NCBI RefSeq assembly: GCF_963678635.1 | Contig: NC_087066.1 | Coordinates: 59,228,312 to 59,292,311 of the forward strand | DNA length: 64,000 nt | Direction: 5' to 3' | Source of the DNA: Symsagittifera roscoffensis | Taxonomy: Eukaryota > Xenacoelomorpha > Acoela > Convolutidae | Shown here: positions 42,862 through 55,209 of the stretch, piece after piece | How positions within the stretch are numbered: the stretch's first letter is position 1 | Layout: every line of letters starts with the position of its first letter | Made by a program: the position numbers and the translations under genes | The notes under the pieces: generated by a model | What the model was told of the DNA's origin: nothing | Seen by the model: the letters and a program-made list of their open reading frames with translations, nothing else | Database searches by the model: none

Positions 42862-44313
42862 TCTGGCTCAAAAATTGTACAAAATTCGATTGAGGCATGC
42901 AACAGTCACGCGGCAAAAAAGTCGCATTTTTCTTAGTTCAACGAGCAAAATAACGAATGTTTGTTTACGATTTAGTAATTTTTCTAATTAAGTTGGATAC
43001 AGGGTTGAAATTTTTGCACAGATAAAGCTATTGGAAAGCGCTTCCTTCTTCGAAATTGAGAAATCTTGTTCTATAGGCTTGAACTAGCCATTATATCACG
43101 ACTTGATCCAAATTAACTGGCTGAAATTGGTTCTTTTGAAGCCGATGAGCTGGATATACTATTTACGCCCGGGTTGACAATAAATGCCTATCATACCATT
43201 TCATACTATGAAAAAAATGCTTAATATACTTTTTCATACTATTTCATATATAAAAAGAACACTAATAAAATAGCAAGATAAATATTTGTTTTTCATACTA
43301 TGGAATATTATAATGAGTATTTTTTGCCACCTATTGGAATTAAATCACAAGCGTTTTGCTATACTGTTTATTACAAAAATTTTATGAAAATAGCAAAAAC
43401 AATTGTTTCTTCTATTAAATTGTATGATCAATTTTGTTTTGAATTTTTGTTTTTCATGCGAAATACTATTCGAACGGCATTTGGTGACCTCAGCCATCTG
43501 AGTTGATTTTAGTTTTTCAAATGGAATTTTATACTAAAAATGTAACTTTTTGCATGTGGCTGGATAATTTTTAGTTGCTTGAGAACAAAAGCCTGTATTT
43601 GTTTACAAAATTATCTTTATTCTGGCTTATAAAGCAAAAAATATAAATGATTGTGTTTACCAGTAATAATTGTGTTTACAAAAAAAATACTTTTGTGATT
43701 TTTGGATTTTTTTGGGTGAAAAATTTTTTCTGGACGCCGTTATAAACGCGGAAATTTAAATTGTTTTATCGTAAAATTTTTATATTGAGCACAAAAGCAA
43801 GTTTGCATTTGCAATCAAAAAAAGGATTAAAATTTTTTTACCTCACATTGGTCTTTTTTAATGAGAAAATGCATATCATACAATTTTCATATATGTAAGC
43901 ATTTTTTCCGACCGAAAATGTAAATTATCTTTTTGACATTAAGTTGATCTCAATCACTGAAGACCTTTATTAAACTCATTTTAAAATTGTCCAAACAATG
44001 TTTCAATTGATTTTTGGATTTTCTAATTTTTTCCAAAAAAAAATGTTTATTGTACAATTTCATATATGAAATATGAAAGTTAATTGATAAACAATTTTCG
44101 AACAAAACAAAATCATGTTTTTGATAGTTAAATTGCTCTTTTTCATTGAAAGCTTTCTTAAACCTCATATGTAATTACCGAAACATGTTTTTAGAGAGAT
44201 TTTTGAACAAAAAAATTCTATATTAAAATGCTTATCATGCAATTTTCATCCATTTAAAAAAAAAATTCATGACCAGAAAGCTTCAATTGAGCCGAGTAGA
44301 ATAAAAATGTGCA
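42862..44313. other. no gene seen; degenerate ATCATACAATTTTCATATATG repeats
   Basis: Very AT-rich. Variants of TATCATACAATTTTCATATATG recur at about 43190, 43870, 44050, 44230 and, inverted, at 44340-44400. They are spaced roughly 180 bp apart over the last four, so this may be a decayed tandem array. Confidence 0.4.
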
Positions 44314-44646
44314 CTAAAAATCTTTAGGAAAGTTATTAATTTTGTATGAAATATGTATGATAACATTTTTTCCATAGACACCATAAATGAAATTGTATGA
44401 TAAAGGTTTTCCTTTTATGGAAGCAATTTGAGACGTGATTTCAAAGTCTTCGAAGATGCGAAGAAGTTTGTGTATTTGCGAAAATGTTTCAAGAGCAAAG
44501 ACCTCAGAAACTAGTTGTGATACAATTCTTTCTTTGAGTCTTCTCATCTTTCGAATTTTAAAAAAATGCGACTTCTCTGTCCTGTGACTGTAGTTGATGT
44601 TCCGTCTTTCGATGATCCAAGATTCATTTGAAATTTCCAAGCTCAT
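44314..44646 (-). other. unrecognised 110-codon frame in an intron
   Basis: Open from ATG at 44646 (MSLEISNESWIIERRNINYSH) to TAA. It is Lys/Ile/Ser-rich without Cys pattern or known motif, and follows exon E3 on the same strand. Its length is unusual for this AT-rich DNA. It has no FN3 features and no clean acceptor. It may be chance or a relic. Confidence 0.15.
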
Positions 44647-44725
44647 TAAAATTATCTTACAAACTCAAAACAGCTTTGAAAAAACCAGGCAAGATTGCAT
44701 CTAGCGCCTTATCACGTAAACTTAC

Positions 44726-44912
44726 TGGGAGAAATCGAAAGTCCGCTCGGGAAAGTCGGTCACTTCGAATTCATCCCCGACGACAGAGATGTTGAAGTGG
44801 AGGCCTGTGCCGGAAGAGGTCACCGTGCTCACATCAATCTGGGTGATGTCTGCTGTGAATTCTGCAGTGAAATTGGCCGTGTACATTGAGAGATTGAGCC
44901 AACGGGAGTTTC
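44726..44912 (-). CDS. FN3-gene exon E3
   Basis: Donor CTCCCA|GTAAGT (phase 2) is canonical. The acceptor GCAAAAG|GA (phase 1) has a weak pyrimidine tract but agrees in phase with E2. It encodes SRWLNLSMYTANFTAEFTAD, then VSTVTSSGTGLHFNIS and DEFEVTDFPERTFDFS, i.e. FN3 strands A-E with NFT and NIS glycosylation-type sequons. It joins E4 to complete a domain. The 3' edge of this exon with its donor is copied exactly at 45447-45511. Confidence 0.7.
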
Positions 44913-45046
44913 CTTTTGCGGTCAGTCAGAGATCGTTATCATTTAATTGCAAATATCTTTTTGGGAAAATCTCAATTTCTCACATCAATTTTAGACACAA
45001 ATTTTCTGACACCAAATTTAGGCACAAATTTTTTGACACCAATGAT

Positions 45047-45248
45047 CAGGGGCGGATCTAGGATTTTCTCGAGGGGGCGGGGGTGCGGATTTTCAAAAAA
45101 ATTTAGAAAAATTTTAAAAATTTAGGGTTAGTCGGCCAAAAATGGATTTCTTAAAAAGTACCAAAGGGGGGGACCCTTTGGGTCGGCAAGGGGTCGAATC
45201 CCTGAAGGAGGGTGCGTCCGCCCCCCCCCCCCCCTAAATCCGCCCTTG
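45047..45248 (+). mobile_element. hAT-like MITE with perfect 8-bp target duplication
   Basis: Ends CAGGGGCGGATCTAGG and CCTAAATCCGCCCTTG are inverted repeats. The flanks are both CCAATGAT (45039-45046 and 45249-45256). Length 202 bp, non-coding, with a C-run of 14. The CA/TG ends and 8-bp duplication are the hAT signature. Confidence 0.88.
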
Positions 45249-45446
45249 CCAATGATATTCATCGTGAAGTTTTTGATCAAAAATTTAATTCAGATCGCAC
45301 AGCCAATGGGTTGAGTAAGGAAAGCAACTTCGAAAACTTCTCCCGTTTTTTCCTTCAACTTTTCAGTCAAATCAGCATTTGATTTGCGTTTGGGAACCTT
45401 AAAAACGATTAGGACGACATGATTAAAAGGTCGCCAACTTTTTAAT

Positions 45447-45511
45447 CGCCTTATCACGTAAACTTACTGGGAGAAATCGAAAGTCCGCTCGGGAAAGTCG
45501 GTCACTTCGAA
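45447..45511 (-). pseudogene. exact 65-bp copy of the E3 exon/intron edge
   Basis: Identical base for base to 44705-44769: 44 bases of E3 coding sequence plus the GTAAGTTTACG donor. It lies in the intron 5' of E3 and is cut off abruptly on both sides. It therefore contributes a decoy 5' splice site without an acceptor or the rest of the exon. Confidence 0.9.
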
Positions 45512-45578
45512 ATCTGAATACCACATTTTTTGAAGTTCTCTGAAAAACTGGAAGTCGCCGTTAGTATCAAAGGGGACT

Positions 45579-45905
45579 AGTAGTATGTAAAAGTGGCTAG
45601 GAAATTGAATGCTTTCAACCCCCTCCCAAAATTCGATGTGGTATTATGTTTACATAATTTAACCCCCTTAGTGGTTGAAGCTCCTACATTTTTGGCCACT
45701 CATGTTTCATAGTGTTCAAAGAGTTGCATTTTACGACCACTCTCAGAATTTGGGAGTATACAAGCCTCATTTAGCTGCATAAATTCAAATTACAACTTTT
45801 GCCGCGATATATTGGTGATTATATCGTAGTCTTGTTTCTATTGAATTGATGGCCTTTAACTTTGCAAGTTTTGTTTGGTTATTTTATACCCGAAGACAAG
45901 GTTGT
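45579..45905 (+). repeat. left terminal inverted repeat of the Polinton-like element
   Basis: Pairs with 58990-59318. Best block: AGTGGTTGAAGCTCCTACATTTTTGGCCACTCATGTTTCATAG against the reverse complement at 59170-59212. Also GATGTGGTATTA, GCTGCATAAATTC and TATTTTATACCCGAAG. Confidence 0.8.
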
Positions 45906-46789
45906 TATAAATGAAGTTTTTGAACAAAACTGAACTCATTTGATTGCTTTATTTCCAAATTTCATTTTACACTATAGCATGTATTTTGCACAATTAATCA
46001 GAATCATGCAAAATTATAGCACGCCGCCGTTTGGGTGGGCTGGGTTTTCAGGCTCACTTTCACTTTCATCTGCTTCTCGAGTTTCTGTATCCAGGTGGAA
46101 ATTTATTTTATTGTTCTCTTTCAGAATCGGATTGCTCGCTCAGCCGGTCCAAGTCTACTTTTCCCCTTTCATGTTCAGTGTCAGATTACTGAACATGTTC
46201 AGTGCTGAAAAAATCTCTGATGAGGGATCGTAAATATGTCGACAATTTATCCACCCTACGTCTCTAAAACTATCTGCAACTTCGCCCCATCGTTATCAGT
46301 TGTTGACTGCGACCACTCAACGTCTTCGCCCCAGTCCGAATTGTGCCCAGTATGTCAAAAGAACATGTCTCTCCGCAAAAAAGTGTTGTGCCCAAACGCT
46401 GTCGTATTCATTTTATCTGTATGTATATAACGCTTGTTGTCAAATGCTTTCAAGCTGATTTTTTTCATTACAGCTGTTTTTAAGCTATTTTCTCTGGATC
46501 GTATACGAATATTTATAGATCAAGCAATTGTAGTGCAAGTGAGTACCTCCTTATAAATTTTCTGCCGTAAATCTCTGTTGAGCTAGCTTTGTGACAAGTT
46601 TCAGTGATTGTTTCATCGACTCTGAATAAAAAGACTTGTTTCTAACATAAAAAATTTTAGACATTGATTTCTTTTTCCCTTCATAACATGTATCTTTTTG
46701 TCAGAAAATGTTTTTAATTGTCATTTTTGTTACAAATGGAAGTTTTATGGTATAAAAAGATCCCTTACTTGTAGAAAAATTACTAAATG
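45906..46789. other. Polinton interior next to the left repeat, no gene assigned
   Basis: A plus-strand 64-codon frame (46236-46430) contains SELCPVCQKNMSLRKKVLCP, a small Cys cluster, and a 97-codon frame lies at 45940-46233. Neither is recognised, and both may be chance or remnants of small element genes. Confidence 0.3.
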
Positions 46790-49700
46790 ATTGCAGAAGC
46801 CAACTTACCCGCTGCAACTATGCTGTAAAGTTTAGTTCCAGTACCACAAACTTCTTGAAATTTAGCGTCACGCGCTTGTTTTCGGTGTTGTGGGGTTGAA
46901 GATTGAAAAAGTCAAACTTTTTTGACCTTTTCATTGTATAAACCGTTGGTGCGGATTTCATACAGGAATTAATCAGCGTCAGAACATAATAAAGAGCAGC
47001 TGAAGTGTTCCTTCATAATATTGTAATGGGAATCGAACATGTGGTGTTTATCCAAATCAAGGATGGCTGCCCCACAATTAAGCATATCCTGCTTAATGTT
47101 GACAGAGTAAAAATAATTGATCGGTCTCACTTATTTTAACACTGCTACACCATTTTTTGTTGCCAGAGCCTGCAGTTATTCTGCGGTCAGAACAATATCC
47201 ACAAGTAGTCGTTTTTTTTTTGAATTCGCAAAATTCTCCGATACATTTTTTCGGGAAGAAGTTTTGAATAAGCTTTGGTGTAGTGCTCACATTATTAGAA
47301 TTGTTCAATTTTTTTATCTGTCTAATTGAACATCACTGAGCCACAATTTTGACACTAGTTCTTTTATTGATGCTAGTGCGTAATCCTAATCTGCATCGAG
47401 ATGCTGATCGGGATAAGTCATGTCTATGTCCATTATGAATCTAATGTCAGATTTCTCTCTCGTATTCATAATCTCTTCTTGTGTTTTTTGTCATTAAGCT
47501 CGAATGAGTTTAGTGGTAAGGCAAGTTTTACCATGATGCCGCCATATAAATTGTTCGCGTCGATCATGAGGAGGTAGGTGCTGGGCTGATTCGATTCAAA
47601 GAGTTGTATAGACTTGTTTTTAGAAGTTGCAAGTCGTTTATCGAAATTACTAGCAACCCCAACCCTATCAAATTTTCCACCATACCTAAGTGTTCCCTGT
47701 TAGTGAGCAATTGCAGATCGGCCAATCAATTTCGTAAAAAAGCATCTCTCGAAAGATTGCTCACGGTAAAGTATTGAGTGCAATCCAGTTTATAAGTTTC
47801 GAAACAAACTCGTCTAAACTCTGCAAACGCGCATGCAAGTATCTAAATGTCAGTCGTGAAGTACAAGTCACCGTACTTGCCCAAAACAAATCACTGTCTG
47901 GGATCGAAAACGATTATAGACTGACGTTGATATTCCTGTTACTTCACACTTATGGTACCTTCTTTCAACGTGTTTTTCCACTTGTCAATTGGTGGTAGAC
48001 CCACTTTTCCAAGGGCAGACTCCGGGCCAGCTCATCTAGAGAGCTGTTCATGATTTTGCCCCAATCAACAAACCGGATATACAAGTAGACCTGTCTTACA
48101 TATCCCTGCTCATTAGAGTACAATCTGATCCATACTCTCATGGTCAGGGAGAAGAATTGTTCAGCAGTGAGGGGAATCACTGAAAATGTGTTACTTGTGT
48201 TGCTGTTTTGCTCTCCTGTAGGTTTTTGAGCACATGGTGCAAGTCAAAATTTTAGATGTTGTCAGCACACAGAGGGGGGATTTGTTGTATGCCTTAAAGT
48301 GTTGCAATTGTTGTGCGCCTCGCCGAGGAAAGTGCCATCGAAATGACTCTGGTCGGTTACTTTAATGTTGCTCTCGCTGAATTCTTCATCGCAAATATAT
48401 TATCGATTCACTGTCTTCAACGACGGTGGTGTGCCCATTTAGTTTAGAAATCATCGCTTTTTATTGTGAAAATCACGTGCAAAAATTTTAAGCATTTTCA
48501 CAAATTCAGACATAACGTCAGTATCTCTCGTTGAAAAGAAAAAAGTGAAGACTTCGCGTTTCCCTGTTCAATTACTAAAATACAAAACTGCTCGCCTTAT
48601 GTTTTTCAATAACTACTCTGCTTGAGTTGTCTGGGTTGTTAAGCACCGTGTCTACTCTCTCTCACAATAAAACTTCAATACAGAGTACACTGCAAAATGG
48701 CTGTAGCTTCGTGCAGCAAACTTCTTGAATCGTACGCAGTTCTTGTTGTCGTCAGGCATTGTGCCAACAGCAGCTTCGTGCTCCACGCAAACTAATTGAG
48801 GTCGCTCCAGTCGCTCTGCTGAGAGACATCCCTGAAAACAGTTTCTGCAGAGCTGATTTTGCTATCTAAACTTTTGTTTCTGTAGTTTACTCACTAACTT
48901 ATTAAGATCTTTTATCACCACATAACGGTGCCTTCCCATGTCATTTACAGACGGGAAATAGAAAACGAAATTGGATTGGTACTCTCAAGGAAAATAGATT
49001 TTCCTCGTTGTACCTGAAAAAAAAATTGAATTATACTCATCCTTTGTTTCAAGGAAGGTGTAACAGCATAGTTATCTGGAATTTTTGCTTTTTCGCTGGA
49101 CTAGTAGGAAAAAGTGATTTGGGTATGATCATAATAAACGTTTTTTTCTCCTAACCTGAAGTTTTTCACTTGCACTCCATCGAGAACTTCGTAGCGTGAA
49201 ATAGCTGGAATGGCCATGGGCATGTAGTCACCATTTGGCTCGTGCTCTCTCGAATTTTTTTTGCTTGTCATAAAATTTAATTTGATCCTCTCTGCTACTT
49301 GGTATCAGTTTAAGAGTTTTTTGAGAAAGGTGTTGTTTTGTCGGTGGCATTCGACAAGAAGCAAGAGGCTGAACCTTTTTTGACTTCATTTTATTATTGC
49401 TCACAGACAAAGTGCAAATCTGTTGGTAGAGGCAAGAAGGGTACAGCTCTGATTAGCGCTATCTTCACTTTTTTCGAATTTTTTTTGTCGATTCAACGAT
49501 TTCTTTATCCGCTTTCGTGAGATACATACTGATCTACAGTGGATAGAAATTGATCCAATGAATCATAGAATTGATCATCGGTCCATCCCTGTAAGTCCAC
49601 ACCTATCTTCTTGCAATTAGCAAAGTTCTTATTAACTCTTCGAGGAGTACCGTCCACTTTTTCCTTCTCCAGCGTCACTCCTACAAACAATTAAGCAATT

Positions 49701-50160
49701 AAGCTTTTTGGGGTTCATACATACTGTTTCGGTTGATCAATTCCTCAATTTCTTCTCGGTTGTTCTCAAAAAGAGCAAGCAAGTCCACTTCATTTTCCAA
49801 GAGCACTATGTCGTACACCCTCACTGCCCCATTAAAAGCTGTCTCAATATATTGTTTGGAAGTGAAAATTGCTCAATCTATAACCATGCTGGCATACCAT
49901 GCTCTTCTTGCATATGATCGGCGTGCAAACGATCATTTTTGAACACATTCAGATCGTAGAGATAAATTCTTTTCTGTGCTGCTCTACTACATGTCCTCAT
50001 ATGACTCGTAGAGATTTGTTCGCCAGTTCACAATCTGGACAGACATAATCGGCGTTAACAGGGTCGATTTCGTGAACAGCCGATAGATGTATTTTGAGGC
50101 TTCGCTTGTCGCTCTCCGACTTATGACGGAGATTGCGGTTTTCGAGTTTCGTAGACATAG
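46790..50160 (-). pseudogene. polB: protein-primed family B DNA polymerase (Polinton type)
   Basis: Coding remains run the length of a full polymerase (about 1,120 codons) in shifting frames. In N-to-C order: a CPDCELANKS zinc-like motif (about 50040); EPNGDYMPMAIPAI (about 49200); MGRHRYVVIKDLNKLV (about 48930) with a following CRNC...ERL zinc finger (about 48840); an exonuclease-region HFDGTFLGEAHNNCN (about 48330); IPLTAEQFFSLT and MNSSLDEL (about 48170-48040); palm motif A DANNLYGGIM (about 47555); MDIDMTYPDQH (about 47430); and a motif-C region CSDAD (about 46980) where DTDS is expected. A DFFNLQPHNTENKRVT stretch closes the C-terminus. This order is that of PolB proteins in animal Polinton-like elements, which replicate the element from a terminal protein. 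Stops and frameshifts in nearly every block make it inactive. Confidence 0.8.
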
Positions 50161-51298
50161 TGAGACTGTTTTTTCTTGACAATTTTTTGAATATTCAAAT
50201 CAAGAACTGCTGAACCTGAGACTTCAAAACTGTAAAGAAAAGTTTAAGGCTTGGGGAAGGTTAACATTTAATTTTTAGCTGACCACAAAACAAAGGGAAC
50301 ATTTGTGTAGGGTTACTGATCAACGATTTTAAGTTCATTTTTTGGTTATATAAGTCATTCTTTGCGTGGTACTCAGTTTTCATAGCCATAAATCACCATC
50401 ACTGAGAGTTAGTTTTACCAAGAAGTACTCTTCTTCAAAGTTAGCAAGTTACGCTACTATCTTACGAATCCGAGCTTTTTAAAAACACCGGGTAAGAACC
50501 CTTCCAAGGATTACATCATAGGATCCACATGGCTAAAAGCATTGTCGCGGTTACTATTCATGGCAACTTCGTCAAAGCCCATTTTCCACAAAAAGCTTTC
50601 ACAATCATCAGGGGATTCTGTAGAACACATTCCCATGTTTCTGGTCTCCACTAACACAGAAATTTGTACCAATAGTCGTCTCTATCCAAAAACCTGCTAG
50701 ACTACTAATTGCAATTAGTCTGGTGGCTTCCAAGGCCGTATCCAGACCGGGCAAGCGCAATACACAAACATCGAGTGGCCCCCACGATTTACGTTTGCCA
50801 AGCAAGGCTCTCCAAGGTGCGTTCTCCAAGGTGCGCACACAATTTGTTTGGATGTTGGTTGTACGTTTGTTTGTATGTTTGTAGATTTAGACTACTGTTT
50901 GTTTTATGTAAATGTTTTCTGTATTTTGATTTATAGGCAAATGAAGCCTGTTTATAAAAAGAAAAATTGGGAACAAGCCATAATCTATCTTAACCGTCTT
51001 TTCCAATGAATTTTTTCTCCAGTTTCCGTTTTCTCATTTTTCATTGAAAAACTACAAAGCAAATTCTAATTCAAAAAAAGAATCCGAAACAAAATATTAA
51101 CAAAAATTAGGCCACCAAGATTCAAAAAAAAACACACAAAACTTCAAAGTGATACAATACTCATGGAAACTTTTTTGGAGTTTTTAGAAATGTCTAAAAC
51201 GCAGTTTGTGTTTCTTCGACGCATAACAAGCAATAATTGGCGGGGTCTCGGGTACTACACTTGTTGAAACTGGGTTTTGATACTGAAAGAAGAAGAAG

Positions 51299-51339
<41 letters not shown>

Positions 51340-53448
51340 GTGATGTATAATTTATCCGGTTTCATTGGGGCTTCGGGCGTCTGCTGAGACCCGTCTTCTT
51401 ACGATGATTCTGGCGATTCAATCGACTCGAAATCCCAGAGAATGCTTGATCTGCCAAGTCCCCCTAGTACCCTTCTTGATTTTGGTAGTCGGGAGTCGTT
51501 TCAGTCGCAGTCAAACAGTATTTTCGGTTCAATAAGGGTCCATAACATCAGTGCGCTTCAGCAAATGATAGCTGTCTGTAGCACGCTAAACCTTTTAGAC
51601 CCTTTTTTGTTCTGTACGGTGATGCTAATTTGATCTAGCAGAAAATTGGATCTAGCATTATATGATTTTTGGTGACCCACTCGTTGTTTACATGACTTTC
51701 TGCTTGTTGACGCATGTTCCGTTCCTGTTGCATCACTGCAACAGACTCCGTGGTGTAGTTTCGGTATGAAATAGTTCTCTCATGAGAATTTATTGAAATT
51801 ATTTGCAGTGGTGTTGCCATCTTTCGAAAAATTTTGTTAATTTCTGTTCTTGGTGATTATTTTAATTGGGCAATCAATTTTATTTTTCAAGGTGGATTGT
51901 CTAAGCTTTGGTCATATACTATAAAACTTGGTGGGTAAAAATTTGATATTTTCTTAGGGCTTATGTAATTTAAAGTAGAGCTATGTAGGTTTTGAATATC
52001 CATACTTGAAAAAAACCATATGGCGTCTTTTTATAAAATCCTCAGGACAAAGTAACGCGTAGGTTTAAAATTCAAAGGGGTAACAAGTATACCGCAAGGA
52101 TAAAGTAGTTAAGGTTTATGATTTAATGATACGTGCCAGACAGTAATTACTGTTTAAGTAAAAACTAACAGCGAAACTTCTTAAATGCTTCCACTGAAGC
52201 TTAAGGCATACCATACATATAACTCAGCTTAGTTTATCTATCGGCTAGCTAAATCACTTTTTAGTTAACTCTTACATACAAAAATAAAATAAAATCTCCG
52301 CTAGTGAACTATGTACTCGCTTGAAAGTGATACGGACTTCTATGACAATTTTTGTGATTTTTCTTCAGGAGAAAAACTTTAAGTCTGATTGGAACAAAAA
52401 CATTTGTTAAATTGTGTACCTATGATACACTAAAATTGTATAAAAAGAATATTAATAATGTGTTTAAATTGTATGAAGCAGTTACTTTGACGACGAAAAA
52501 GTTTGATTGTTTAGCAGATAATCATTTAAAAATGAAAAAAGTCAAAGTATCAAGCGACAAAAAGAAAAGGACTTCCACAACATGAAACGGGTCTCAAAAA
52601 CGACGATACAGATCAAAGCTATCGGTTTGCCCCAAAAAACACTGTAAGACGGATTAAAGGCAAAAACGAAGAACAATACTCTGACAAAAATGTCGAGTGA
52701 CATGAATAGTTTGGGAATAACAGTTTTAAGTAATCATCAAATTGGTTGAAGCAATGTATGAACAATCCCATGAATAATTTAAACAAATAACAATTTTTTT
52801 TCTGAACATTGAACAAGATGTTTCAATATGCCCTTCCAGCTATTACCATTTGCAGTCCATCAAATTCAGAACGGTTCGATTTTTTTTCCCAATCTCTTGA
52901 CAAGGGACAACCAAATTTCCAACACAATAGACGGCACTGAGGCAGTTAACAAGGTGACTTCAAAATCTTATGTTGTGCCTGCTTTCTTGTTTCCTATAGA
53001 TGTTTGATCAGGGGGTGCAGCAAATAACACCTATCAGGATCACTGGAGGAAAAACGGAAAGTGCTGTTAACTACAACGTCACTAACAACCTTGACATGGT
53101 GCAGCTCCTGTGCAAAAAACATCGCCGCAAAATGGCCTTAAATCAAAGGCTCGATCCATTCAAACTCAAACTGACCTAATTACTAATGTAACCATTGAAC
53201 ATTTTATCAAAACATTGAATGGTGATAATGTTGCTGGTGAGTTTTCAAAAATCATTGTTATTTTTTAAAATTGAGTGTGGCCGTTTAGAGATTGATTCAA
53301 ATACGTTGATTGTTAAGCTTATAATGAAGAAAATTTCAATCTAAGAAATTTTTTTAGAGCCTGACATAACGCCGGCAGTAATTTTGAAAACATCATTTGT
53401 TTAGCTGAACGCAAAATGTCGTGGTCCTTAACTGTAGAACTAAATAAA
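50161..53448. other. Polinton interior, unrecognised
   Basis: No known gene seen. Weak traces are a plus-strand frame from about 52829 (MPFQLLPFAVHQIQNGS) that continues after shifts to about 53180, a Lys-rich stretch at about 52490-52580, and minus-strand frames at 50608-50838 and 51635-51820. The integrase, protease or major capsid gene expected in a Polinton could have decayed here. Confidence 0.35.
51300..51338. repeat. (CTG)13 trinucleotide repeat
   Basis: An uninterrupted CTG tract preceded by AAGAAGAAGA, within the Polinton interior. Confidence 0.95.
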
Positions 53449-53575
53449 AAATCTAGATGAAACTATAATATGAGCAAGATATTTACAAAAAACACCACAC
53501 AGGACCGAGTTAGCTGATTGATTGGCTTGTTCATCAGTATTTGGTTTCCTTCATGAATAGAATATCTCAAGTTCT
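53449..53575. repeat. 120-bp duplicate inside the Polinton, copy 1
   Basis: AATCTAGATGAAACTATA ... ACCGAGTTAGCTGATTGATTGGCTTGTTCATCAG ... TTCCTTCATGAATAG recurs at 54069-54184. After copy 2 there are further short tandem repeats (TTCCTTCATGAATAGAA twice, AACTGCAAGGAG three times). Confidence 0.85.
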
Positions 53576-53659
53576 TATATACATGTGGATAAGTTTGTAG
53601 TCTCTGTGCAAGAGGACATAAAAAAATCTTGACCGCCTGCTTGAGCAAATAGTCCAGTG

Positions 53660-54047
53660 AGTTCCTGGCTGGTCTGAGTTGGATGCGTTCACTATCATGA
53701 AAGTATTGTCGCGTTTAAATGTTGTGTTAAATGCTCAGTTAGCAGGAAAAATCTCAAAATTGATGATCAAATGCTTTCATCGGTTAATGAGCTCAGTAAT
53801 CTGCAGATTGTTATTTTTTGTTCAATCTGTGACAGTGTTTATTTGTTTTTCTATCGGAACGCACATAAACTGTTGATGCAAGCTCTTCCATGAAAACTAA
53901 TTCCATATTTTCCGTAAGCGTTGCATCAAACTCCATTTCTACTGAACTGGTGCAATTGGTCAATTCCAGATGAATAAAACCATGTGAAGCCTCCTGAGTA
54001 GATGTGAGAACAAATACCATAATATAAAGATTATGATAATTAGCCAA
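53660..54047 (-). other. unrecognised reading frame in the Polinton
   Basis: Minus-strand 78-codon frame (ASHGFIHLELTNCTSSVEMEF, ENMELVFMEELAS) between the two 120-bp duplicates. The composition is protein-like, with acidic residues and hydrophobic alternation. No family is recognised. By position it would be a structural or accessory gene of the element. Confidence 0.25.
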
Positions 54048-54068
54048 ACTGATTCCAAGAACCTATAA

Positions 54069-54184
54069 GAAATCTAGATGAAATTATACCATGAGGAAGA
54101 TATTGACAAAAAATACCACAAAAGACCGAGTTAGCTAATTGATTGGCTTGTTCATCAGTATTTGGTTTCCTTCATGAATAGAAA
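54069..54184. repeat. 120-bp duplicate inside the Polinton, copy 2
   Basis: Partner of 53449-53575, followed to about 54275 by the short tandem repeats mentioned there. Confidence 0.85.
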
Positions 54185-54443
54185 ATGATTTCCTTCATGA
54201 ATAGAATGTTATTTGTTCAATGTGCCCAAATGATAAGTAACTGCAAGGAGAAACTGCAAGGAGTAACTGCAAGGAGCAGACCACTTTGGTAAGCGATGTT
54301 TTCATTCAGCCAAAACTCTATAAACTGAAACGGATTTGTCCGATTTGAACCCAACTGTGCTGTTTTCGTGATCAATCGCCAAATTGGCTATTTGACAAAA
54401 TAATCCTCTTTTTGCCACCATTGTACACCATTAAAACAATTCA

Positions 54444-54836
54444 TTATAATTGTATTTTGCTGGTGTTTTCAAAAGGTTTTTTTTTCGATATTGCAAAATC
54501 TGTTACTGCCACTCTGCGCACATGTATGTAAGCCTCACTGCTCTCACATATAAACAAAAAGTCATTAAGAGATTGTCTCAGATATTTTCTATTGGTGGCG
54601 CCACTGAATAGATGCTTGTCACATGGTAATAAATCACATGCAGTTTTACTAAACAAAGGGAATTTGCGAGATACAGCTACACTCCGCTTACTTTCCGCAA
54701 CATCGTCAGCCCGCCGATTAAATATCTGGTGGATTATCTGCTTAATAATATCTTTGAAATGCAAGCCATGTTTGTTTTGCATCATTACCGTGTGAAAATT
54801 CGGTCTCAATGAAATTTTTATGTGCAAAATTGGCAA
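54444..54836 (-). pseudogene. unrecognised Polinton gene fragment
   Basis: A 130-codon minus-strand frame with protein-like composition: HGLHFKDIIKQIIHQIFN, RRADDVAESKRSVAVSRK, CDLLPCDKHLFSGATN and SEAYIHVRRVAVTDFA. It lacks membrane segments and has clustered basic residues. It lies between the capsid-like fragments and PolB on the same strand, so it is likely an element gene, but I recognise no family. One of the longest open frames left in the element. Confidence 0.35.
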
Positions 54837-55209
54837 TAGTTGTGGAAACTTTTTCTTTATTCGAGGACATTTTGCATTCGGAAAATAAAGATGAAATGAA
54901 GTTTTGATTTAAAATGGCTGGTGTCGTTGTGTTGCCTCTGTAGCATGAGTTCGCAGGGCATAACCATTATTTTGAACTATGTGCGCTACAAACTCAAAAC
55001 GAGTTTTTTGAAGATTGATAAAGTTGTTTCTATCTCCTAATTCTTCAAACTTGAGCATGCGACAATCCAGTGAACAAAACGGACCAGTTTTTTGAGTGTA
55101 TGCATTTTCAAGAGTAACTAGTGAAAGAAATTTTTGAAAAAAATCTAATGAACTGTGAGTTACTTGGTTGGTATTAGGTTAGAAATCATTTCGCACTGTG
55201 GTTAAAAAA

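Noticed and set aside
50608-50838. Minus-strand 76-codon frame (WGPLDVCVLRLPGLDTALEA) as an exon or domestic gene
   Set aside because: No splice signals or recognisable domain; it lies within the Polinton interior and may be chance.
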